NCBI RefSeq assembly: GCF_002796975.1
Contig: NZ_PEKV01000004.1
Location: 23,552 to 77,667 of the forward strand
Source of the DNA: Ferrovibrio sp.
GTDB taxonomy: Bacteria; Pseudomonadota; Alphaproteobacteria; Ferrovibrionales; Ferrovibrionaceae
Reading direction: 5' to 3'
Length of the DNA: 54,116 nucleotides
How positions within the stretch are numbered: position 1 is the stretch's first letter; each line of letters starts with the position of its first letter. Positions 8,879 to 17,662 of the stretch are shown here, piece by piece. The notes beneath the pieces are model-generated. The model was not told where the DNA came from and searched no databases. It saw only the letters and a list, made by a program, of their open reading frames with translations. Both the position numbers and the translations under genes were made by a program.

Positions 8879-9340
8879 TCACCCCGGCTTCGCCACCCGC
8901 AGAAAAACCTCGCCGACCAGCAGATGGCTCACTGAACCCTCGGCATCGGTCAGCGGCAGGATCAGCCGGTCGTATTGCAGGATCTTCGGCCCGTCCCAGC
9001 GCGTGATGCTGACATGGAAGGCGTCACGCTGCTCGAATGCCAGATCGAGATGCTGGCGCACCACCGGCCGCGTCTCGCGCGTCACGCCATCGGCATCGGG
9101 CTTGAGCGCCGCCGTGCGGCGGTACTGCTCGCCCATCGCGAGATAGGCGTAGCGGCCATCGCCCGCGACTTCGATGAGGGCCAGGTCGGCCGGTCCCGGC
9201 AATTCGTGCGGTGGCGGCAGGGTATCGAAGGCAGCCATGCTTTTGCTGCCGCGAGCCTCGTCATACCAGGCCTTCAGGGCGATCAGTGCCGGCGCAACGA
9301 TCTCGTCGGCAGCATAATGTCGCGTACCGCCATTGGTCAC
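8879..9340 (-). CDS. PAS_5-type domain protein
   Basis: About 153 residues from a GTG start at 9340, preceded by AGGAGGGGA at good spacing and one base from the upstream thioesterase stop. The frame is open further upstream, but that stretch overlaps the thioesterase. The sequence has the pattern of the alphaproteobacterial PAS_5 family: a helical start (PALIALKAWYDEARG), then LPPPHELPGPADLALIEVA, and an end with YDRLILPLTDAEGSVSHLLVG. These proteins are single PAS-like sensor domains with unknown ligand and output. Co-translation with the thioesterase is implied by the junction, but a functional link is unproven. Confidence 0.75.
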   Translation of the reverse strand: MTNGGTRHYAADEIVAPALIALKAWYDEARGSKSMAAFDTLPPPHELPGPADLALIEVAGDGRYAYLAMGEQYRRTAALKPDADGVTRETRPVVRQHLDLAFEQRDAFHVSITRWDGPKILQYDRLILPLTDAEGSVSHLLVGEVFLRVAKPG

Positions 9341-9341
9341 G

Positions 9342-9770
9342 TCACTTCCCCTCCTGCGGCACCGGACGCGATTTGCCGTTCTCGTCGATGGCGACATAAG
9401 TATAGACGCCCTCCGTCACCTTGATCTCGGTCGGATCGAGCCGGCGTGCGACGATGGTTTCCATCTTCACCGCCATCGACGTGCGGCCCACACGTAGCAC
9501 CCGGCCATAGATCGACACGATGTCGCCCACCTTGATCGGCTGGTGGAAGGTCATGGCATCCACCGCCACGGTGACGACGCGGCCCTGGGCGCGCCGGGCC
9601 GCCACGATACCGCCGGCGATATCCATCTGGCTCAGCACCCAGCCGCCGAAGATGTCGCCGTTGCCGTTCATGTCGGCCGGCATGGGAGCCGAGCGGATCA
9701 GCGGCTCACCGCGTTCTGCCACAGCATCGGCGGCCTTCGCGGCCGATTCGCCTGTCGAATCCTTGCCCAT
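9342..9770 (-). CDS. acyl-CoA thioesterase, YciA-like hotdog
   Basis: A 142-residue single hotdog-fold protein. The core contains NGDIFGGWVLSQMDIAGGIVA, in which the Asp at the start of the hotdog helix matches the YciA/BFIT-type catalytic acid. It then has VAVDAMTFHQPIKVGDIVSIYG, the hallmark of the YciA/acyl-CoA hydrolase group. Such enzymes hydrolyse short- to long-chain acyl-CoA in the cytoplasm. The N-terminal 25 residues are Ala/Glu-rich and probably disordered. It is the first gene of a two-gene unit with the PAS_5 protein and is divergent from parE. Confidence 0.88.
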   Translation of the reverse strand: MGKDSTGESAAKAADAVAERGEPLIRSAPMPADMNGNGDIFGGWVLSQMDIAGGIVAARRAQGRVVTVAVDAMTFHQPIKVGDIVSIYGRVLRVGRTSMAVKMETIVARRLDPTEIKVTEGVYTYVAIDENGKSRPVPQEGK

Positions 9771-9800
9771 GAGAACCTCTATATTCCTACCAGATGTTGG

Positions 9801-9828
9801 TTGTTTCCGGTCGAGGGCCTACTATACT
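9801..9828 (+). promoter_or_regulatory. probable parE promoter
   Basis: TTGTTT (9801-9806) and TATACT (9823-9828) are separated by 16 bases. Transcription would start near 9835, about 40 bases before the parE ATG. The same 104-base gap must also hold the thioesterase promoter, which was not identified. Confidence 0.55.
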
Positions 9829-9874
9829 GCGGCGCAAATACGAGTCACCCCTTAATCTTGAATCCGTGAATAGT

Positions 9875-11845
9875 ATGAACGACTTGTTCCAGCAGGGAAG
9901 CAAGGGCGGCAGCGATTACACCGCCAAGGACATCGAGGTTCTCGAAGGTCTGGAGCCGGTGCGGCGCCGCCCCGGCATGTATATCGGCGGCACCGACGAG
10001 CGCGCCCTGCACCACCTCTTTGCCGAAGTCCTCGACAACTCGATGGATGAAGCCGTCGCCGGCCATGCCGACCGTATCGAGGTCGAGCTGCTGGCCGATG
10101 GGTCTCTGCGGGTCAATGACAACGGCCGCGGCATCCCGATCGACAGGCATCCCAAGTTCAAGGACAAGTCGGCGCTGGAAGTCATCCTCACCACGCTGCA
10201 TTCCGGCGGCAAATTCTCCGACAAGGCCTATTCCACAGCAGGCGGCCTGCATGGCGTCGGCATCTCGGTGGTGAATGCGCTGTCCGACCGCCTCACTGTA
10301 GAGGTCGCTCGCGACAGGGAATTGTGGAAGCAGGAGTATTCGCGCGGTACGCCGCAGGGCAAACTGGTCAAGGTCGGCGCTGCGCCGAACCGTCGCGGCA
10401 CAGCCGTGATCTTCCATCCCGATGAACAGATTTTCGGCAAGGGCGCGCATTTCCGCCCCTCGCGACTGTTCAAGATGGCGCGTTCAAAGGCCTATCTCTA
10501 TCCGGGCGTGAAGATCGTCTGGAGCTGCGCACCCGAACTGCTGAAAGGCAGCGAGGAAAGCACGCCGCAGGAAGCGGTGCTGCACTTCCCCGGCGGCCTG
10601 CAGGACTATCTGAGCGAACAGCTGGAAGGCCAGCAGACCGTGACGCCCACGCCGTTCGCGGGCCGCGCCGATCTGGCCGGCGGTCGCGGCAAGGTGGAAT
10701 GGGCGATTGCCTGGCCGGCGGATATCGATGAGGGTTGGTTACAATCCTATACGAACACGGTGACGACGCCGGAAGGCGGCACCCATGAGGCCGGCTTCCG
10801 CTCGGCCCTGCTGCGTGGCCTGAAGGACTATGCCGAACTGGCCAACAACAAGAAGGCCGCGCAGATCACCGCCGACGATATCCTCGGCGCCGGCGCTGCC
10901 ATGCTGTCGCTGTTCATCAAGGATCCGCAGTTCCAGGGCCAGACCAAGGACAAGCTGGTCACTGTGGAAGCCACGAAGCTGGTCGAGACGGCGATCAAGG
11001 ACCATTTCGACCATTGGCTGGCCGGCGCGCCGCAGCACGCCAACGCACTGCTGACCCGCCTGATCGAGCGCGCCGAAGACCGGCTGCGCCGCCGCGCCGA
11101 AAAGGAAGTCAACCGCAAGTCGGCGACCCGCAAACTGCGCCTTCCGGGCAAGCTGGCGGATTGCTCCGACGAGGCTGCGAACGGTTCGGAAATCTTCATC
11201 GTCGAGGGTGACTCGGCCGGCGGTTCGGCCAAACAGGCGCGCGACCGCCGCACCCAGGCCGTGCTGCCTCTCCGTGGTAAAATCTTGAACGTGGCATCAG
11301 CGGGCTCGGGCAAGCTGGCCGCCAACCAGGAACTGGCCGACCTGATGCAGGCGCTGGGCTGCGGCACCGGCGGCAAGTATCGCGAGGAAGACCTGCGTTA
11401 CGACAAGGTCATCATCATGACCGATGCCGATGTCGACGGCGCGCATATCGCCTCGCTGCTGATGACCTTCTTCTTCCGCGAGATGCCGAAGCTGATCGAG
11501 CATGGCCATCTCTATCTGGCGCAGCCCCCGCTCTATCGCCTCTCCGCTGGCGGCAAAACCTTCTACGCGATGGACGATGCCGACAAGGACAAGCTGATCA
11601 AGCAGCATTTCGGCACGCGCAAGGTAGAGATCAGCCGCTTCAAGGGCCTGGGCGAAATGCCGCCGGGCCAGCTGAAGGAAACCACCATGAACCGGCAGAA
11701 CCGCGTCCTGCTGCGCGTGCAGGTGCCGGTGGAAGAAGCCCGCGAGGCGGACGACCTGGTCGAACGCCTGATGGGCCGCAAGCCGGAACTGCGCTTCCAG
11801 TTCATCCAGGAACGCGCCGCCTTCGCCACCGATATCGACGTCTAG
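9875..11845 (+). CDS. parE: DNA topoisomerase IV subunit B
   Basis: A 656-residue GyrB/ParE-type ATPase subunit that decatenates replicated chromosomes together with ParC. Domains in order are the GHKL ATPase (EVLDNSMDEAVAGH, DNGRGIP, GGLHGVGISVVNAL), the transducer, and the TOPRIM domain with IVEGDSAGGSAKQARDR and TDADVDGAHI, then the C-terminal GRFKGLGEM-type segment (FKGLGEMPPGQL). The 656-residue length and the YTAKDIEVLEGLEPVRRRPGMY start favour ParE over the roughly 800-residue GyrB. ATG 9875 fits homologues; a GTG three codons earlier (9866) is possible. No parC is in the window. A GGDEF gene follows after three bases, so the two may be co-transcribed. Confidence 0.95.
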   Translation: MNDLFQQGSKGGSDYTAKDIEVLEGLEPVRRRPGMYIGGTDERALHHLFAEVLDNSMDEAVAGHADRIEVELLADGSLRVNDNGRGIPIDRHPKFKDKSALEVILTTLHSGGKFSDKAYSTAGGLHGVGISVVNALSDRLTVEVARDRELWKQEYSRGTPQGKLVKVGAAPNRRGTAVIFHPDEQIFGKGAHFRPSRLFKMARSKAYLYPGVKIVWSCAPELLKGSEESTPQEAVLHFPGGLQDYLSEQLEGQQTVTPTPFAGRADLAGGRGKVEWAIAWPADIDEGWLQSYTNTVTTPEGGTHEAGFRSALLRGLKDYAELANNKKAAQITADDILGAGAAMLSLFIKDPQFQGQTKDKLVTVEATKLVETAIKDHFDHWLAGAPQHANALLTRLIERAEDRLRRRAEKEVNRKSATRKLRLPGKLADCSDEAANGSEIFIVEGDSAGGSAKQARDRRTQAVLPLRGKILNVASAGSGKLAANQELADLMQALGCGTGGKYREEDLRYDKVIIMTDADVDGAHIASLLMTFFFREMPKLIEHGHLYLAQPPLYRLSAGGKTFYAMDDADKDKLIKQHFGTRKVEISRFKGLGEMPPGQLKETTMNRQNRVLLRVQVPVEEAREADDLVERLMGRKPELRFQFIQERAAFATDIDV

Positions 11846-11848
11846 CCC

Positions 11849-13048
11849 ATGCCGGACGTCATCAGGGCCGACGACCTGCCGGTTATCGCCCTGGTGACGC
11901 TCGCACTGCTCGGCATCAACGTCCTCGTCGGGATCTGGGTCAGCATCGTACATCCGCGCGAGGAAGGCCCGGCGACCTGGGCGCTGGCCAATGTGCTGTT
12001 CGCCACCGGCGTTTCGGTGCTGATGATGCGCGTGCCGCAGGAAGAGCCCTATGTAGCGCTGTTCGGCAACATCATCCTCGTCGTCAGCTATCTGCTGATG
12101 TGGTGCGGTTTTCTGCGCTCCCGCTTCCGTCCGGTGCCCTACCATCCGGCCGGCATCGGTCTTCTTGCCTATGTCGCCGCGTTTTCATGGTTCCTGCTGG
12201 CGCAACCGGATATCGTTGTCCGCGTCACTCTTACGGCCGGCACAATCGCTTTGCTCTGCGGCCTGATCACCTGGACCATGCTGTACCGGATCGAGATCGG
12301 CCTCGTGCAGACCCAGGCTTTCATCGGCATGCTGTTCGGCGCGCTGGGCATGCTCAACCTGCTGCGCGCTGTGGCAGCCGCAACCGGTGCGCTACAGCCC
12401 AGCGATTTCGGCGGCGGGCCGCTGGGGGCCGGCATCTTCGTGCTGCCGACCATCGCCTCACTGCTGGCGGCTGCCGCCTGCATCCTGATGCTGAACCAGC
12501 GCCTGCAACAGCGCCTGCAGGCCGGCGCGCAAACCGATCCCCTCACCGGCCTGATCAACCGCGGCCTGCTCGACGATCTGGGCCGCAAGGAAGTCGCCCG
12601 GGCCAAGCGTCATGCCTATGGCCTCTCGGTGGTGGTAATGGAACTCGACCATTTCGATGCCGTGAACAGCACACATGGCTACGATACCGGCGATATGGTG
12701 CTGCGGCGTATCGCGGCGCTGGCCACTGCCAGCTTGCGGCAGGAGGATTTCATCGCCCGGCTGGATCATTCTGGCTTTGCGCTGCTGCTGCCCAGCACGC
12801 GGATGGCGGGCGCACAGCAGATGGCTGAACGGCTGCGGCAGGAAATCGCCGCCACTGCCATCGAAGCGGATGGCGGGAATCTATCGCTGACTGCCAGTTT
12901 CGGCATTGCCGCCTTCGGCCTGCACAGCGACGACTGGGTTGAAATGGTGCAGCGCGCCCAGATGGCGCTCTATCGCGCCAAGACCGATGGCGGCAACCGC
13001 ATCGGAATCGCGCCGCTCAGCGACGCGTTGCTCGAGCGCTCAGCCTAG
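11849..13048 (+). CDS. membrane GGDEF-domain protein with degenerate active site
   Basis: A 399-residue protein with six or seven membrane helices in the first 215 residues, then a GGDEF domain from DPLTGLINR to the end. The signature motif, normally GG(D/E)EF, reads DHSGF at 306-310 (bases 12764-12778). The usual metal-binding DIDHFK reads ELDHFD, and ND reads NS. Cyclic-di-GMP synthesis is therefore unlikely. The inhibitory-site RxxD is kept as RQED at 297-300, exactly five residues before the motif, so the domain could still bind c-di-GMP. It starts three bases after parE. An intact paralogue of the same build lies 1.4 kb downstream. Confidence 0.88.
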   Translation: MPDVIRADDLPVIALVTLALLGINVLVGIWVSIVHPREEGPATWALANVLFATGVSVLMMRVPQEEPYVALFGNIILVVSYLLMWCGFLRSRFRPVPYHPAGIGLLAYVAAFSWFLLAQPDIVVRVTLTAGTIALLCGLITWTMLYRIEIGLVQTQAFIGMLFGALGMLNLLRAVAAATGALQPSDFGGGPLGAGIFVLPTIASLLAAAACILMLNQRLQQRLQAGAQTDPLTGLINRGLLDDLGRKEVARAKRHAYGLSVVVMELDHFDAVNSTHGYDTGDMVLRRIAALATASLRQEDFIARLDHSGFALLLPSTRMAGAQQMAERLRQEIAATAIEADGGNLSLTASFGIAAFGLHSDDWVEMVQRAQMALYRAKTDGGNRIGIAPLSDALLERSA

Positions 13049-13743
13049 GCAGCGAGCCACGTTCGTAATGCCGCGGCCGTCTCGTCAGGCTGCTCCATCG
13101 GCGGCAGATGGCCGCAATGCTCCAGCACCACCTGCACAGCGTTGGGAATCAGCGACGCCATCTCGTCATGCAGTTCCAGCGGCGTCAGCGCATCCTGCCG
13201 GCCGCACAGCACCAGCGCCGGCACCTTGTAGTTCTTCAGGTCGGGGCGGCCGTCCGGCCGGTTGATGATGGCGGTCTGCTGGTTGGTGAAGCCGTCGCTG
13301 CCGATCTCGGCCGCCATCTTCATCAGCCGGTCGACAATCGGTTTGTTCGCCTGATTGTCCGGATGCAGCAGCAGCGGCAGCAGACGCGGTGTCACGCCCT
13401 TGAAATTGCCAATTTTGCCGAGGTTGATCAGCGCCCGGCGGCGTTCGGTCTGCTCCGGCGTATCGGCCCGGCTGGAGGTGTCCATCAGGCAGATACGCGT
13501 CACCCGCTGCGGCGCCTGCCGCATGATCTCCTGTGCGACATAGCCACCCATGGAGAGGCCGCAAAGCGCAAACCGCTCCGGCGCCTCGTCCAGAATCAGG
13601 CGCGCCATGTCGGTGAAACTGTCCATGCGGAAGTGGCTCGTAGGTACAATGCACTGTGCTACTTCAGAAAGACGCGCGATCTGCTCGCGCCAGAAATCGT
13701 CGGTCAGAAGCAGGCCGGGAATCAGCACCAGCGGCTCACGCAT
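13045..13743 (-). CDS. alpha/beta hydrolase
   Basis: A 232-residue alpha/beta hydrolase with the nucleophile elbow GLSMGG, an acid in CGRQDALTP and a histidine in EHCGHLPPMEQP: a full Ser-Asp-His triad. There is no signal peptide, so it is cytoplasmic. The lid region is short, as in small esterases of the BioH/MenH-like group. AAAGGAC precedes the ATG. It lies 24 bases downstream of the isochorismatase-like gene on the same strand, so the two are probably one operon. Its stop codon shares CTAG with the stop of the convergent GGDEF gene. The substrate is unknown. Confidence 0.87.
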   Translation of the reverse strand: MREPLVLIPGLLLTDDFWREQIARLSEVAQCIVPTSHFRMDSFTDMARLILDEAPERFALCGLSMGGYVAQEIMRQAPQRVTRICLMDTSSRADTPEQTERRRALINLGKIGNFKGVTPRLLPLLLHPDNQANKPIVDRLMKMAAEIGSDGFTNQQTAIINRPDGRPDLKNYKVPALVLCGRQDALTPLELHDEMASLIPNAVQVVLEHCGHLPPMEQPDETAAALRTWLAA

Positions 13744-13767
13744 GAAATAGTCCTTTCAGCATCGCGG

Positions 13768-14310
13768 CTACTTGATCAAAGCCGACAAGGTCTTGAAGGC
13801 GGGATGCGATGCCGTGCCCAGCCATTCGAAAATGCACATCTCGGTGGTGGCGAGGGCAATACCTGCTGCTGCCATGCGGTCGCACGCCACCCTTGCGCTG
13901 TCGGGATGACGGGAGGAGACCGCATCGGCGATCACCGCCACACGACGGCCGCTGGCGGCCATGTCGAGCGCAGTCTGCAGAACGCAGACATGTGCCTCGA
14001 CACCCAGAATTACGACCGCCGGTCGCTGCACACCTTCGATATGCGCGCGAATGGCGTCATCGCCCCAGGCGGAGAAATGCATCTTCTCCAGCATCGGGCT
14101 GTCGCCAGCCGCCGCGCGGATCTGCGGCACGGTCCGCCCCAGTCCCCTGGGATATTGCTCAGTCAGCAGGGCGGGAATCCGCAAAATATTCGCCGCCTGC
14201 AGCAGGATTTCGGCATTGCGCTGCACGCGTGCGCCGTCGTGGATCGCCGGCAGCAGGCGCTCCTGGATATCGATGGCAATCAGCAGGGTCTGGTCGGCGG
14301 ACAGCAGCAT
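13768..14310 (-). CDS. isochorismatase family hydrolase
   Basis: A 180-residue cysteine hydrolase of the isochorismatase/YcaC type. The catalytic triad is visible as Asp in IAIDIQERLL, Lys in EKMHFSAW, and Cys in GVEAHVCVLQTALD. The frame is open upstream to 14388, but the extra residues do not resemble the family; MLLSADQTLLIAIDIQ is the normal start, so the ATG at 14310 is preferred. Members act on small amides, carbamates or isochorismate. The neighbouring alpha/beta hydrolase suggests a two-step hydrolytic function, which is inference. Confidence 0.87.
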   Translation of the reverse strand: MLLSADQTLLIAIDIQERLLPAIHDGARVQRNAEILLQAANILRIPALLTEQYPRGLGRTVPQIRAAAGDSPMLEKMHFSAWGDDAIRAHIEGVQRPAVVILGVEAHVCVLQTALDMAASGRRVAVIADAVSSRHPDSARVACDRMAAAGIALATTEMCIFEWLGTASHPAFKTLSALIK

Positions 14311-14445
14311 GCGGCGCGGAATTCCTTGCAAGCCGGAGAAAAATAGGGCCTTGCCCGGACAAATGCCACCGCGCCGGCCGTGCGACATTGCTTTTTAGCG
14401 AGCCGACAGTGCAAGATTGCCCATTCGTCCGCTTTCACTGTAGCC

Positions 14446-15627
14446 ATGACTCTCGATACACCCACCGTCGCATTTGTCACCGTTCTGGTGGTGTGTCTAC
14501 AGGGCGGCATCCTCACCGCTCTCTGGCTGATCCATCGTGACATGCGTGGCATCGGCTTCTGGGCTGGCGGCGCGCTGCTGGTGGCGGTTGGCGTCATGGG
14601 CTCCTTCCTGCTCAGCCGCTCCCTCCCTTCGGCGACGCTTGTTGTCAGCAATGTCGCGATCGTTGCCGGCCTGGCCATCACCTGGTGGGGCATCGACGCC
14701 TTCTTCGGCCGCCGCCCGGGCTATCGTCTCGGCCTCGTCATCCTCACCATCACCGCTGTTGGCGCGGCTTATTTTGTCGGCACCGAAAATTCGCGCGGTC
14801 GCATTATCTTCCTGCTCGGCGTCTTCGCGCTGATGGCCGGCCTGCGCATCTACAGCCTGCTGCGCGAGGTGGAGCCCGGCACGCGATTTTCACAATTTTT
14901 CACCAGTACGGCGCTGGGCGCGCAGGCCATCTACTACCTGGTGCTCGCTACAACGGTGTTCAGCCTGCCGCCGGTCGAGAAACCCCTGGCGCAGGTTCCC
15001 TTCTTCGGCTGGCTGTTTCTGATTCCGATGCTGCTGTCGATCATGGTGGTGTTCGGCGTGGTCCTGCTGGTCAACCAGACGATCGCGACACGGTTGAAGG
15101 AATCCGCCCGCCGCGACGTGCTGACCGAGGCGCTGACCCGCCGCGCCATGGAGGAAGTGGCGGAGGACGAACTGGCGCGCAGCCGGCGCCATGATCTGCC
15201 GCTCAGCCTGCTGCTGCTCGATATCGACCATTTCAAGCTGGTCAACGACCAGTATGGCCATGCCGCTGGCGATACCGCCTTGCGTCAGTTCGCCGGCGCC
15301 GTGCGGCGCTGCCTGCGCCGCGAGGATGTATTCGGCCGGCTCGGCGGCGAGGAATTCTGCGCCCTGCTGCCCAGCACGGCGGTCGGTGGCGCGGCGCAGC
15401 TGGCCGAACGCATCCGCCAGTCGGTCGCCAATCTGGCGGTCGAGGCCGGCGGACATCGCCTGTCGATGAAAGTGAGCATCGGCGTCGCCAGCCTCGGCGA
15501 GCATGGCGGCAACTGGGACGAGCTGGTCAACCAGGCCGACCGTGCCATGTATGCCGCCAAGCGCGCCGGACGCAACCGCGTGATCGTCGGTGAGGCGCAG
15601 CCGGCAGCGACTGGCCTGCCGGGCTAG
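14446..15627 (+). CDS. membrane diguanylate cyclase (GGDEF)
   Basis: A 393-residue protein with six or seven membrane helices in the first 210 residues and a C-terminal GGDEF domain. The catalytic motif GGEEF is intact, with the preceding LDIDHFKLVNDQYGH and DVLTEALTR elements. The RRED inhibitory site lies five residues before GGEEF. It should make cyclic-di-GMP from two GTP at the inner membrane and be product-inhibited. The membrane part resembles that of the degenerate paralogue at 11849-13048. ATG 14446 gives a sensible first helix; the open frame extends 22 codons further upstream. The stop overlaps that of the universal stress protein gene. Confidence 0.92.
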   Translation: MTLDTPTVAFVTVLVVCLQGGILTALWLIHRDMRGIGFWAGGALLVAVGVMGSFLLSRSLPSATLVVSNVAIVAGLAITWWGIDAFFGRRPGYRLGLVILTITAVGAAYFVGTENSRGRIIFLLGVFALMAGLRIYSLLREVEPGTRFSQFFTSTALGAQAIYYLVLATTVFSLPPVEKPLAQVPFFGWLFLIPMLLSIMVVFGVVLLVNQTIATRLKESARRDVLTEALTRRAMEEVAEDELARSRRHDLPLSLLLLDIDHFKLVNDQYGHAAGDTALRQFAGAVRRCLRREDVFGRLGGEEFCALLPSTAVGGAAQLAERIRQSVANLAVEAGGHRLSMKVSIGVASLGEHGGNWDELVNQADRAMYAAKRAGRNRVIVGEAQPAATGLPG

Positions 15628-16460
15628 TTGCTCAGCAGAACGGGCAGCGTCATGTTGCCCAGCACGGTTTCGGTCACGCCGCCGAATACCATCTCGCGCA
15701 GGCGCGAATGGCCGAAGGCGCCCATCACCATCATGTCGCAGCCGCGTGATTTGGCCTCGTTCAGCAGCGCCTGCCCCACCTTGGTGCCGTTGGCGGCGAT
15801 CACCGCACTTTCCAGACGCAGGCCGTGGCGCTGCAGATGGTCGGCGATTTCCGCCAGCGCCGCACGCCCCTTGCGCTCCGGACCGAGCGTGATCAGGTGC
15901 ACCACCTCGGCACCGCGCAGCAGCGGCATGGCGTCATGCAGCGCGCGCGCTGCTTCGCGTTTGCCATTCCAGGCCACCAGGATGCGGCGACCGAGGTCCG
16001 CTGCGCTGCCGGCATAGGGCACCGCCAGGATCGGCCGGCCGGCCTGCAAAGCCAGTTCATGCGGCAGCACATCCGTACCATAGGGGATCGAGGCCGGATC
16101 GCTCGGATTGGGATCGGGCTGGCCGACGATGGCGATGTCGCTGCAGCGCGCCGCCAGGCGCAGGGCTTCCACCGGCGCGAGGTCGCTGCTGAGCCAGCGA
16201 TGCTCGATGCCGGCACTGGCGCAGGTGGAGAGGAAATCCTCCTTGGCGCCGACCGAGGCTTTCTGCGCCTCGTCCATCTGTTTCTGGATCAGTTCGGTGG
16301 GAATATACTCGCCCATATAGTAGGGCACGTTCGGCGGCGGCACCGTATAGAGCCCGCTGATGCGCGCGCCGAAACGGCGCGCCATGCCGATGGCGATCTG
16401 CGTGCGCGCAGCATTGCGCGGATCAAGCGTAAGATGGACCACGATATCGCGGTAACTCAT
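15624..16460 (-). CDS. tandem universal stress protein (UspA family)
   Basis: A 278-residue protein with two UspA domains: residues 1 to about 150 (MSYRDIVVHL start) and about 155-278. The second ends with the ATP-binding-type pattern MMVMGAFGHSRLREMVFGGVTETVLGNMTLPVLLS (G-2x-G-9x-G-S/T-like). The first half lacks a clear version of this motif. Tandem Usps bind nucleotides and are induced in growth arrest and stress. AAGGAGG lies seven bases before the ATG at 16460. It is monocistronic. The 176-base gap beyond its start holds a small hairpin at 16583-16600 without a U-tract. Confidence 0.9.
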   Translation of the reverse strand: MSYRDIVVHLTLDPRNAARTQIAIGMARRFGARISGLYTVPPPNVPYYMGEYIPTELIQKQMDEAQKASVGAKEDFLSTCASAGIEHRWLSSDLAPVEALRLAARCSDIAIVGQPDPNPSDPASIPYGTDVLPHELALQAGRPILAVPYAGSAADLGRRILVAWNGKREAARALHDAMPLLRGAEVVHLITLGPERKGRAALAEIADHLQRHGLRLESAVIAANGTKVGQALLNEAKSRGCDMMVMGAFGHSRLREMVFGGVTETVLGNMTLPVLLSN

Positions 16461-16636
16461 CGCGCGGCCTCCTTGGTTATGGCCGTGCCGCTTATCCCCC
16501 GGCAGCATCGACCCGTCTTTATCGGAAGTGCAGATGATCTACTGACTATGACTTTAGGCAGCCGGACGCGCCGAGGCAAGGTGGCATGCCGTCGCATGCC
16601 CCCGGTTTACATCCCGGTTATGCGGCGAATCAGGCT

Positions 16637-17662
16637 TTAGGCAGCAGCCTGGGTCTTCCACGGCGGCAGGCGGTTTTCCTCGACCGCATGGCAGGCCACG
16701 GCGCCGCCCTCGACCGGCAGCGCCTTGGGCACTTCGCGCCTGCAGCGCTCGTTGGCCAGCGGGCAGCGCGGATGGAAGCTGCAGCCCGGCGGCGGATTGA
16801 GCGGGCTCGGCACCTCGCCGGCCACCGGCGTACGCGCCCGGCCGGTCATGTCGAGGTCGGGGATCGCATCCAGCAGCATGCGTGTATAGGGATGCAGCGG
16901 CCGTTCGAACAGCGTCTGGGTGTCGGCCCATTCGACCAGGCGACCGAGATACATCACGCCGACCTTGTCCGAGACGTGATAGACGACGGCAAGATTGTGG
17001 CTGATGAAAAGATACGTGAGGTTCAGCTTGCGCTGCAGTTCCTTCATCAGATTCAGGATCTGCGCCTGCACCGACACATCCAATGCGGAAGTCGGCTCGT
17101 CGCAGACCAGGAATTCCGGCTCGCCGGCAAGCGCGCGGGCGATCGAGATGCGCTGGCGCTGACCGCCGGAGAATTCATGCGGATACTTGCGCGCATCCAG
17201 CGGCGACAGGCCGACCTGGGCCAGCAATTCGCCGACACGCGTCTGAATCTCGGCGCGGCTCTTGAGCAGGCGGCGGAAGCGTAGCGGCTCGGCGACGATA
17301 TCGCCGACGCGCCAGCGCGGGTTGAGCGAGGCATACGGATCCTGGAAGATCATCTGCATACGACCCTGGATCTCGGGATGCTTCGCACGCGTCGCGGCCT
17401 GGCCGATCTCGACGCCCTCGAAATTGATCGAGCCGTCGCTCGGCTCATACAGGCCGACGATCAGGCGTGCCACGGTCGACTTGCCGCAGCCGGACTCGCC
17501 GACCAGGCTGAAAGTCTCACCCTTGTCGATCGAGAAATTCACGCCGTCGACGGCGCGCACGATGCTGCGGCCCTTGCCTTCCAGCATGCGGTTCAGCCAG
17601 GGCGCCGACACGTCGAAGACCCGCTTCAGGTTGGTCACAGAGAGCATCGGAGTCTTAGACAT
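16637..17662 (-). CDS. oppF: peptide ABC transporter ATP-binding protein (OppF-like)
   Basis: A 341-residue ATPase with Walker A GESGCGKST, signature FSGGQRQRISIARAL, Walker B FLVCDEPTSALD and the C-terminal oligopeptide/dipeptide extension (HPYTRMLLDAIP, and the cysteine cluster C-SFHPRCPLANERC). In the Opp/Dpp family this C-terminal cysteine motif can bind a 4Fe-4S cluster. It is the last gene of a five-gene operon and overlaps the oppD-like gene by eight bases. The start is ATG 17662 (MSKTPMLSVTNL); upstream codons belong to the other gene. With OppD it should power import through the OppB/OppC-like permeases. Confidence 0.93.
   Translation of the reverse strand: MSKTPMLSVTNLKRVFDVSAPWLNRMLEGKGRSIVRAVDGVNFSIDKGETFSLVGESGCGKSTVARLIVGLYEPSDGSINFEGVEIGQAATRAKHPEIQGRMQMIFQDPYASLNPRWRVGDIVAEPLRFRRLLKSRAEIQTRVGELLAQVGLSPLDARKYPHEFSGGQRQRISIARALAGEPEFLVCDEPTSALDVSVQAQILNLMKELQRKLNLTYLFISHNLAVVYHVSDKVGVMYLGRLVEWADTQTLFERPLHPYTRMLLDAIPDLDMTGRARTPVAGEVPSPLNPPPGCSFHPRCPLANERCRREVPKALPVEGGAVACHAVEENRLPPWKTQAAA

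Noticed and set aside
16583..16600. GGCATGC-CGTC-GCATGCC hairpin between oppF and the universal stress gene
   Set aside because: Only a 7-bp stem and no U-tract on either strand; too weak to call a terminator.
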